64,000 nt of DNA. Origin: JBFWVR01 sp050246635. GTDB taxonomy: Bacteria; Acidobacteriota; Vicinamibacteria; Vicinamibacterales; UBA2999. Under the pieces are notes generated by a model. That model was not told where the DNA came from and ran no database searches. It saw nothing but the letters and a program-made list of their open reading frames with translations. The translations under genes were made by a program, and so were the position numbers. Where the stretch lies: assembly GCA_050246635.1 (NCBI GenBank), contig JBFWVR010000004.1:124001-188000 (forward strand), in the 5' to 3' direction. Numbering within the stretch: position 1 is the stretch's first letter; each line of letters opens with the position of its first letter. Below, piece after piece: positions 57,367 through 64,000 of this stretch.

Positions 57367-57856
57367 GAAATTCCCTGACCACCTTTTCCTGTTCCGGCAA
57401 GGGATCCAGCGCCGGCCGCTTCTTCCTGAGCGCCTCGAGCGCTTCCGTGTAGGTCAGGTGGTGGCGCCGCGCGTACCACGCGACGAGCACGGCGCCGGTG
57501 CGTTCGATCCCGGCGTGGCAGTGCACGTACAGCACACGCTCTGGTGTGCCTCCCCCCTCATCGTCCTCCTGGCCGACGATGGCGTCGATGAGGTCGACGG
57601 CCTCGGCAAGGGTCTCCGGTGAGGGCGGCTGGTGGTCGACCATCGGCACGGAGTGGCGGGTGATCCCGTGCGCCTCGAGCTCCTGCACTGCGGCCTCGGC
57701 GCTGCGGCCCTGCCATTCCTTGTCTCGCCGCAGGTCGAGCACGTCGGTCACGCCCTCGCCGCCGAGCCGCGCGACGTCCTGATCGGTGCGTGGTGCCGGC
57801 CCGGCCAGTAGGCCGGGGCTAATGCGTGACGGCTGGATGGGAAACGAGAACGGCAT
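57353..57856 (-). CDS. Dual-specificity-type protein phosphatase
   Basis: 167 residues, cytoplasmic. The signature loop is HCHAGIERTG with nucleophile C113 and R119; the general acid is probably D74 in VPMVDHQPPS. The HCxxGxxRTG form is that of dual-specificity phosphatases and related inositol or tyrosine phosphatases. The last residues (LVIS) and stop codon are encoded by a GATCACAA array, so the natural 3' end may have been replaced. ATG 57856 fits the conserved start (PSRISPGLLAGPAP); GTG 57868 is possible. Confidence 0.85.
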   Translation of the reverse strand: MPFSFPIQPSRISPGLLAGPAPRTDQDVARLGGEGVTDVLDLRRDKEWQGRSAEAAVQELEAHGITRHSVPMVDHQPPSPETLAEAVDLIDAIVGQEDDEGGGTPERVLYVHCHAGIERTGAVLVAWYARRHHLTYTEALEALRKKRPALDPLPEQEKVVREFLVIS

Positions 57857-57970
57857 CGAGGCGTCCACAGAATCTCACGAAAACCTCTTCCGCCGCTGCC
57901 CACGAAGACGCGTGCTCCCCTTGCGTGTCCTGGCCACCGTCGTCGGCTGCGTCGGGGAACGTGGCACTGA

Positions 57971-58049
57971 GTACCTTCGTGAGCTTCGAGTCCTTCGTGT
58001 GCTTCGCCCCTCGGCTTTGATCGGGGCGACCCTGAGCGTAGTCGAAGGG
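57971..58049 (+). repeat. CTTCGTG array plus CCCTCGGCTT hairpin
   Basis: CTTCGTG-type units (57971-58007) followed by the hairpin CCCTCGGCTTTGATCGGGG / ACCCTGAGCGTAGTCGAAG (58008-58049), then GTGGCTGGTTGTC. Second of three copies of this composite. It lies in the 251-base gap 57857-58107 between the divergent phosphatase and nucleotidase genes. Confidence 0.85.
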
Positions 58050-58094
58050 TCGTGGCTGGTTGTCTCACGCATCCCCGCCGGCCTCACCCCGCGA

Positions 58095-58100
58095 TATGCT
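58095..58100 (+). promoter_or_regulatory. -10 element TATGCT next to the nucleotidase start
   Basis: TATGCT ends seven bases before ATG 58108; the transcript would start on the start codon. No Shine-Dalgarno motif. Confidence 0.4.
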
Positions 58101-58107
58101 GTCCCCG

Positions 58108-58689
58108 ATGTCTCGATCCTTTGTCCTCGGCGTCGACCTCGACGGCACCTGCGCGGATTTCTACACGGCGCTCCGCCCCATTGCCGCCGAGTGGCTGGGC
58201 GTCGCCCCCGAGTCGCTGCCGCACGACGTCTCGTGGGACCTGCCGGAGTGGGGGGTGACCGCCGCGCCTGGCGGCTACATGAAGCTGCACCAGTTCGCCG
58301 TCACGCAGCGCGACCTGTTCCGCGTGATGAAGCCGATGCCAGGCGCCCCGCAGGTGTTGCGCCGCCTGTCGGCGGAGGGTGTGCGCATCCGGATCATCAC
58401 GCACCGGCTGCTGCTGAAGGGCTTCCACCGCATCGCGGTGCAGCAGACCATCGACTGGCTCGACGGCCACGACATCCCCTACTGGGACCTGTGTTTCCTG
58501 GCTGACAAGGCCGCCGTCGGCGCCGACCTCTACGTCGAGGACTCCCCGAAGAACATCGAGGCGCTGCGGGCCGAGGACCACCCCACGATCATCTTCTCCT
58601 CGTCCACGAACCGTCACCTCGACGGCCCCCGCGCCGACACGTGGGAAGAGGTCTACGAGGTGGTGATGGACGCCCTGAAGACTCGCTAG
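58108..58689 (+). CDS. HAD-superfamily 5'(3')-nucleotidase-like protein
   Basis: 193 residues, cytoplasmic. HAD motifs: DLDGTCADF with both aspartates, motif II in IITHRL, lysine in ADKAAVG, and motif IV in VEDSPKNIEAL. The length and the segment MPGAPQVLRRLSAEG match the 5'(3')-deoxyribonucleotidase/NT5C branch, which dephosphorylates nucleoside monophosphates. ATG 58108 begins the fold directly; an upstream frame extends into repeat sequence. Confidence 0.85.
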   Translation: MSRSFVLGVDLDGTCADFYTALRPIAAEWLGVAPESLPHDVSWDLPEWGVTAAPGGYMKLHQFAVTQRDLFRVMKPMPGAPQVLRRLSAEGVRIRIITHRLLLKGFHRIAVQQTIDWLDGHDIPYWDLCFLADKAAVGADLYVEDSPKNIEALRAEDHPTIIFSSSTNRHLDGPRADTWEEVYEVVMDALKTR

Positions 58690-58723
58690 CGCCGCCCCTG
58701 GACCTTCGCACCCTTCGATCCGC

Positions 58724-60234
58724 TTACTTCCACGGATCCCCGAACCTCGCATCCCTCAGGAACCCCTCGTCTGTCAGGCTCTCCAGGAATGCGATCAGGT
58801 CCGCTCGCTCCTTCGGTGTCAGGTCGATCCGCTTCACGAACGTGCTCTTGAGCGGGCTGTTCGCGCCGATCCCGCGGTTGGGCCCGTCCGGAATCGTCCG
58901 TCCCCCGGACGAGTAGTGCTCGAGCACGTCCGCGAGCGTCGCCGCGCTGCCGTCGTGCATGTAGGGCGCGGTGACCGCGACGTTCCGCAGTGTCGGGGCC
59001 TTGAAGCGACCCATGTCCGCTGGATCCTCGGTCACCGACATCACGCCGGTGTTGGGCGCCGGGTATGCGCCTTCGCCGTCCACGTTGTAGAGCCCCGTGT
59101 TGTGGAACTCCACCTCGACGAATCCCTTGCCGACGAAGTCGGACGTCTCGGTGAAGTTGAACCCGCCGTGGCAGTGGAAGCACTCCGTGCGTTCGGAGAA
59201 GAACAGAGTCTCGCCGCGTTTCGCCGCCTCGGAGATGGCGGTGGGATCCTCTCCAAGGCGGTACCGGTCGTACGGCGAACGTCCAGACAGCAGCGTGCGT
59301 TCGAACGACGCAATCGCGCGCGTCACGTTGCCGAGCGTCAATGGGTCGGTTTCTCCCGGGAAGGCCTGCGTGAAAAGCGGGCCGTAGCGTGGTTCGGCGC
59401 GCAGCCGCGCCAGCATTGGGCCCTCCTGGCCTGACAACCCGAGCTCCACCGGCTCCTCGCCGAACATGGGCACCAGCGCCTGCGTCTCGAGCCGTCGCTG
59501 CGTGGGGTTGGCCCACGTGAGCACCGGGCTGTAGGCGATGTTCGCCAGGCTCATGCTGCTGCGTGGGTGCACCTCGCCGGTGGCCCCGATCGCACGCGCC
59601 CGGGCGTCGGAGAACGCCCGGGCCTGCTCGTGGCACGACGCGCACGAGTAGGTGCCGTTCATCGAGAGGCGAGTGTCGTAGAAGAGGTGCCGTCCGAGCT
59701 CGGCCTTCGCCACCGACATCGGGTTGTCGGCGGGGACCTTCGGGCGAGGGTACCCGCGTGGCAGGTCCCACACATAGCCGGGCGTGTCGCCGGACGACAG
59801 CGTGAGCCGCGCCCCGCCGAGCCGCCGCAGATATGCCACGAGCTGCCACCGCGTTGCCTCGTCCAGCGACGCCTTGAACGCGGGCATGCCGCTTGCCGCG
59901 ATGCCCTCGGTGACGACCCAGTAGAGCTCGCCGTCGGCATGGCTCCGGTAGTCGGCGGAGGTGAGGTCCGACGCAGGTGGTCCGCCATCGCGAACCGGCG
60001 CTCCGCCCTTGCCGGCGTCCCCGTGACAGCCCGCGCACGAACCCGCGAACGCCGCCGCGCCGGCGTCGACATCTGCTTCGCGCAGGTCGAGTGGGTTGAC
60101 GAGCATACGCGCCTGCGCCGGCGCGTGATGCGTGTGCTCCGCCTGTTCGGCTCCACTGGTCGCCACGGCACCGGCCACGGTGGCCGTCCATGCAAGTGCC
60201 GCGAAGCCGACGCCCGCGAGTCCCGAGTGCCGTG

Positions 60235-60238
<4 letters not shown>
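58724..60238 (-). CDS. mbnH: MbnH/MauG-type haem enzyme with an extra N-terminal cytochrome c domain
   Basis: 504 residues. A signal sequence is followed by a class I cytochrome c domain with CAGCH (68-72) and methionine in GMPAF. The main part is a di-haem MauG/cytochrome-c-peroxidase fold with CASCH (199-203) and CFHCH (353-357), plus FHNTGLYN near 390, the region that holds the high-valent tyrosine ligand in MauG relatives. MbnH oxidises a tryptophan of MbnP to kynurenine to make a copper site. The N-terminal haem domain is not part of the MbnH proteins I know. The GTG start overlaps the mbnP stop by four bases. Confidence 0.85.
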
Positions 60239-61086
<848 letters not shown>

Positions 61087-61228
61087 GGCGTGGGCTCCTG
61101 GGAAAAGCGGGTTGGGACGGGCCCGCGGCCGAGCATTGTCGCCGGGCCGGTCGCGACTCGTCGATGCGGCCAATCGTCGCAGGGGTGATGCGACAACACG
61201 CCGCGCCGGCGTTGTGCCGCTTCCGGCC

Positions 61229-61234
61229 GACAAT
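61229..61234 (+). promoter_or_regulatory. -10-like GACAAT before the lipoprotein gene
   Basis: GACAAT ends eight bases before ATG 61243. A second GACAAT on the minus strand (61135-61140) faces mbnP, so the 156-base gap could hold two divergent promoters. Confidence 0.35.
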
Positions 61235-61242
61235 CGGTCGAG

Positions 61243-61950
61243 ATGCACTCCCGCGCGAGACCGGCGTCGTTCGTCGGGGCCGTGATGGCCATTGCACTGG
61301 CCGCGGCCGGGTGCGGAGACCTGTTCCCGGCGACGGACCCGCCACCCGCGCCGGTCCAGCCCGGCGTCTCGGCCCGTCACGCGTTCCCGTCCGGCGGAGG
61401 GGTGTTCAACGGCTTGTCCGTACGGGCGCGTGGGTATGACGTCACCGTGTCCTGGCGCGCCGGTGGCGCGGCGCGGGGCGTGGCGTCGACGGATGCCGGC
61501 GCCACGTTCGCGGCCCTGCCCCCGGCGCTCCTGGCCGGTGGGCCGGCGGAAGAGGCCGGACTCCGTGTGATGCCAGCCGGCGACGACTGGCAGGTGGCGG
61601 GCACCGGCGAGCTGAGGGCCCACGAGCCGGTGACGGTGGGACTGCCGGGCGTGCTCGACGGCACCGTGCCCGTGGCGTTCGACGAGTACTGCGGATTGCT
61701 GTCCGTCGTGGCCACCGAGACGCGCGGCGAGGGAGGGCGGATGGCCATCCACCGATTCCTGACGCCGCGGAGGGGCGGACGTGGCGCGCTCGTCGGAACG
61801 CCCGTCAACGTCGCTGACATCGCGGCGCCCCCCGGCGACGTCGTCGTGGCCGCGGTGCCGGACGCGGCCGTTGTCGCGTGGACCGAAGGCGAACGCCTGC
61901 GTGTCGTGCGGGTGGAGCTCCCCGGCGTGGCCTGCACCCCGTTCGGGTGA
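61243..61950 (+). CDS. Lipoprotein of unknown function next to a copper-delivery cluster
   Basis: 235 residues. The signal sequence ends in AAGC (lipid cysteine near residue 24). The mature part has alternating beta-strand pattern with YDVTVSWRAGG, STDAGATFAAL (an Asp-box-like turn), and two isolated cysteines (DEYCGLL and VACTPFG). A single BNR-like repeat is not enough to call a propeller. It is the first gene of a co-directional row with CcmH, cytochrome c, PCuAC and SCO proteins, 14 bases upstream of CcmH. No ribosome-binding site. Confidence 0.65.
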   Translation: MHSRARPASFVGAVMAIALAAAGCGDLFPATDPPPAPVQPGVSARHAFPSGGGVFNGLSVRARGYDVTVSWRAGGAARGVASTDAGATFAALPPALLAGGPAEEAGLRVMPAGDDWQVAGTGELRAHEPVTVGLPGVLDGTVPVAFDEYCGLLSVVATETRGEGGRMAIHRFLTPRRGGRGALVGTPVNVADIAAPPGDVVVAAVPDAAVVAWTEGERLRVVRVELPGVACTPFG

Positions 61951-61964
61951 AGGGAGGAGAGCCG

Positions 61965-62441
61965 ATGCGATGGATGGTCTCGCTTGCCGCCGTGGCCGCC
62001 CTGCTGGGGATGGCCTATCTCGCGACGGGGGGCCGCGCGTTTCCGTCCGTCGATTCGCCGGCCGCCGAGGCCTGGGACGTCGCCGGCGACCTGATGAGTC
62101 CGTTCTGTCCAGGGCGCACGCTTGCGGCCTGTCCTTCCGGCGCGGCGGCGGACGTCCGCGACGAGATCGCGAAGCGTCTCGAGAAGGGCGAATCGCGTGA
62201 GTCGATCGAAGCCGACCTGCTGGCCCGTTACGGCGACGAGATTCGCGGCGCGCCCGAGGCGTCAGGGATCGGTCTGCTCGTCTGGGTCGGCCCGGTCGCA
62301 CTCGGTGTGCTGCTCCTGGGGATCGTCCTGCAGCTCGCCCGCCGCTCGCGGCGCGAGGCCGACGCGGGGCAGGCGACGGCCGGTCCTGTCGACCCGAAGC
62401 TGGCCGAGCGACTCGATGAGGAGCTGGAGCAACTGGGATGA
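61965..62441 (+). CDS. CcmH/NrfF-like cytochrome c maturation protein
   Basis: 158 residues: N-terminal signal anchor, a CcmH-type domain and a second membrane helix (LLVWVGPVALGVLLLGIVLQLA). The cysteines C48 and C56 in SPFCPGRTLAACPS match CcmH-family variants whose pair is spread rather than CxxC, and DEIAKRLEKGESRESIEADLLARYGDEI, quoted here by position near 66-93, is the helical core. CcmH reduces apo-cytochrome thiols before haem attachment. AGGGAGGAG lies five bases before the ATG. Other Ccm genes are not in the window. Confidence 0.82.
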   Translation: MRWMVSLAAVAALLGMAYLATGGRAFPSVDSPAAEAWDVAGDLMSPFCPGRTLAACPSGAAADVRDEIAKRLEKGESRESIEADLLARYGDEIRGAPEASGIGLLVWVGPVALGVLLLGIVLQLARRSRREADAGQATAGPVDPKLAERLDEELEQLG

Positions 62442-62815
62442 GACCTGCGTGGCGCCTGGTCCTCCTCGTGGCCATCGCGTCGACCGCGTGTGGAAACCCG
62501 CCCTCGGCCGGCGGGCCGCAGGCCGCGACCGGAGGCCGTGAGTTGTACGCCTCGAATGGATGCGCAGTGTGTCACGGCAGCGAAGGACGTGGCGACGGTC
62601 CTGTCGCTGCCGGCACCACGCCCCGCCCGACGGATTTCACGAAGCCGGAGTCGTTCAAGACCGCACGCACGGTGGATGCGGTGGCAACGGTGATCGCGGA
62701 CGGCATCCCGTCCACTCCACGGCCGATGCCGCCCTACCGGCATCTGGACGAGGGGGCGCGACGATTGATCGCGGAGTACGTGTTGTCGCTTGGGGATCAA
62801 GGGAGTCGACGATGA
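62438..62815 (+). CDS. Cytochrome c lipoprotein
   Basis: 125 residues. Lipid cysteine C18, then one class I cytochrome c domain: CAVCH at 42-46, methionine in PRPMPPYRHL. The overall plan is very close to the cytochrome at 26542-26949 (lipobox, CxxCH near residue 50, MPPY/MPAY motif), suggesting paralogues. The start overlaps the CcmH stop by four bases and its stop overlaps the PCuAC start by four, so expression is coupled. Confidence 0.9.
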   Translation: MRPAWRLVLLVAIASTACGNPPSAGGPQAATGGRELYASNGCAVCHGSEGRGDGPVAAGTTPRPTDFTKPESFKTARTVDAVATVIADGIPSTPRPMPPYRHLDEGARRLIAEYVLSLGDQGSRR

Positions 62816-63255
62816 GGCCTAAGGTGTTGGTGCTGGTCTGGGTGGTGATGGCTGCGGCGCTGGCCGCCGTGAGCGCGCAGGCGCCGTTGGTGCACGTAGA
62901 AACGGCGTGGGTTCGCCAGCCCGCGCCGTCGCGGGACGTGTCCGCGGCCTACCTCGTCATCGTCAACGACGGCGACTCGCCGGTGAAGATCGTCGGCGCG
63001 GCGAGCTCGAAGGCGAAGACCGTCGAGATGCACGAGATGGCAATGGAGAACCGCATGATGCGGATGCGCCGCATCGACGACATCACGGTTCCGGCACACG
63101 GCCGCGTCGCGTTGGAGCCCAGCGGGATGCACCTGATGCTCTTCGGCCTTCCCACGCCGCTCGAGGCCGGCGTGGTGATCCCGCTGACGTTGACGCTCGA
63201 TTCCGGCGCGACCATCGCGGTGGACGCGCCGGTTCGTGCACCGGGGACGAACTGA
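62812..63255 (+). CDS. PCu(A)C periplasmic copper chaperone
   Basis: 147 residues with a signal peptide (VVMAAALAAVSAQ). The copper motif H(M)x10Mx21HxM is exact: H74, M85, H107 and M109 (VEMHEMAM, MRMRR, GMHLMLFG). PCu(A)C delivers Cu(I) to the CuA or CuB site of cytochrome oxidase or to other copper enzymes, usually with SCO, which follows with a one-base TGATG overlap. A fully intact chaperone. Confidence 0.94.
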   Translation: MRPKVLVLVWVVMAAALAAVSAQAPLVHVETAWVRQPAPSRDVSAAYLVIVNDGDSPVKIVGAASSKAKTVEMHEMAMENRMMRMRRIDDITVPAHGRVALEPSGMHLMLFGLPTPLEAGVVIPLTLTLDSGATIAVDAPVRAPGTN

Positions 63256-63821
63256 TGCGAGCGCTGGCCGTCGCGGTGGTGCTTGCGGGCGTCGTGGTGT
63301 CTGCGGCCTGCCAGCGGGCGCCGGCCGGCCCACCCGTGTACGGCGAGGTCGGAGGCGACTTCACCCTCACCGACCAGGACGGCCAGCCGTTCGACTCCGC
63401 CTCGCTTCGCGGAAACGTCGTGCTGGTGTTCTTCGGTTACACCTTCTGTCCTGACGTCTGTCCGACGACGCTGTCGAAGATCGCGGCGGTTACTCGCGCG
63501 CTCGGGTCGGACGCGACCAGGGTGAAGACGATGTATGTCAGCGTGGACCCGAAGCGTGACACCCCGGCCGTGCTGAAGGAGCATCTGGGCATGTTCGGCG
63601 TTGACGCGGTGGGCCTGACCGGCACGGAACCCCAGATTGCCGCCGTCGCCAGGCAGTACGGCGCCGCTTACATCGTCGAGGAGTCGGATTCGGCCGCGGG
63701 GTACCTCGTGTCCCACACCACGACCCTCTACGCGCTGGACCCCGAAGGCCGGACCCGGTACCTGTTCCCGTACGAAGCCTCGGTGGACGAAATCGTCCGC
63801 GGCATCCGTTCGCTGCTCTGA
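63255..63821 (+). CDS. SCO1/SenC-type copper protein
   Basis: 188 residues, lipoprotein (lipid C19). Thioredoxin fold with copper-binding CPDVC at C65 and C69 (GYTFCPDVCP) and H154 in LVSHTTTLY, plus SVDPKRDTP. SCO proteins accept Cu from PCu(A)C and metallate the CuA centre, and may reduce its cysteines. The preceding gene overlaps by one base. It is the last gene of the row that starts at 61243. No oxidase subunit gene is visible, so the client may be elsewhere or may be the adjacent MbnP. Confidence 0.93.
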   Translation: MRALAVAVVLAGVVVSAACQRAPAGPPVYGEVGGDFTLTDQDGQPFDSASLRGNVVLVFFGYTFCPDVCPTTLSKIAAVTRALGSDATRVKTMYVSVDPKRDTPAVLKEHLGMFGVDAVGLTGTEPQIAAVARQYGAAYIVEESDSAAGYLVSHTTTLYALDPEGRTRYLFPYEASVDEIVRGIRSLL

Positions 63822-63847
63822 GACGCTCGGCGCGGGGAGACCTTTGT

Positions 63848-63917
63848 GTTCCTTCGTGCCCTTCGTGTCCTTCGCCCCTCGACTTTGCTCGGGGCGACCC
63901 TGAGCGTAGTCGAAGGG
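63848..63917 (+). repeat. CTTCGTG array plus CCCTCGACTT hairpin
   Basis: CCTTCGTGC-type units (63848-63875), then the hairpin CCCTCGACTTTGCTCGGGG / ACCCTGAGCGTAGTCGAAG (63876-63917). Third copy of the composite at 51066-51142 and 57971-58049. It follows the SCO gene. Confidence 0.88.
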
Positions 63918-63964
63918 TCGGAACCTTCGTGCCCTTCGATCCCTATCTGATCTATTCTCCGGGA

Positions 63965-64000
63965 ATGATCGCCCGAGCCATCCTCCTGATCGTTCTGGCC
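63965..64000 (+). CDS. Start of a gene cut by the window edge
   Basis: ATG 63965 opens a frame reading MIARAILLIVLA, a probable signal sequence or membrane helix, and runs off the end. TATTCT (63953-63958) lies six bases upstream as a possible -10, again very close to the start codon. Too short to identify. Confidence 0.35.
   Translation, partial: MIARAILLIVLA

Noticed and set aside
61087..62475. Long N-terminal extension of MbnP on the minus strand
   Set aside because: The extension is Arg/Pro-rich and antisense to plus-strand genes; the signal peptide and AGGAG at 61086 give the true start.

Overview
The window is about 64 kb of GC-rich bacterial chromosome (I did not compute the exact GC). 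It looks like a Gram-negative acidobacterium, probably class Vicinamibacteria. That placement is an inference from family content: two ADOP-type MacB/FtsX permeases, one beside a PadR regulator; an Oar-like TonB receptor with a carboxypeptidase-regulatory N-terminus; a CadC-like regulator fused to a PD40 propeller; several secreted M28, M14, M19 and M20 peptidases; and BNR/sialidase-like exoproteins. I see no rRNA, tRNA, CRISPR array, integrase, transposase or phage gene.

Layout. 1-2.3 kb: a truncated unknown gene, an Smr-domain protein and a rhodanese lipoprotein whose promoter carries two matching 17-bp dyads. 2.5-12.7 kb: PadR plus ADOP permease, M19 dipeptidase, M20 amidohydrolase, BNR protein and a fused 2-oxoacid dehydrogenase E1. 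12.7-18.8 kb: five minus-strand genes for exported proteins, including an M28-PDZ peptidase and a cupredoxin-like protein. 19-23.2 kb: a small CxxCH protein, a ZnuD-like TonB receptor, CopC and CopD. 23.2-30.4 kb: M28 peptidase, a RegB/RegA redox two-component system joined to a cytochrome c lipoprotein, FeoA, FeoB and a small FeoB-linked protein, then Cu/Zn superoxide dismutase. 30.6-41.4 kb: Oar-like receptor, a phospholipase-like/PHP fusion, a FIST protein with a hybrid kinase, an e(P4)-type phosphatase and a deoxyhypusine-synthase homologue. 41.6-52.8 kb: M14 peptidase, a molybdenum hydroxylase operon with an ADOP permease between its subunits, the CadC/PD40 regulator and an AsmA-like protein. 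53-58.7 kb: NodB deacetylase, an ATP-grasp/tyrosine-phosphatase fusion, a repeat-motif protein, a dual-specificity phosphatase and a HAD nucleotidase. 58.7-63.8 kb: an MbnP/MbnH pair, with the MbnH partner carrying three haems, divergent from a lipoprotein-CcmH-cytochrome c-PCuAC-SCO cluster.

Two themes stand out. The first is metal and redox handling at the cell envelope: CopC/CopD, SodC, cupredoxin-like protein, PCuAC, SCO, MbnP/MbnH, Feo and RegBA. The second is an unusual density of intergenic repeats from several families: GGGGACTGTCCCC and GGGGTCTGACCCC palindromes, AT-rich ~100-bp hairpins, and tandem 7-, 8- and 9-bp arrays. These sometimes nest in one another and sometimes form the ends of genes.

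All calls come from reading the sequence and its translations. Family names are recognition by motif, not database matches.
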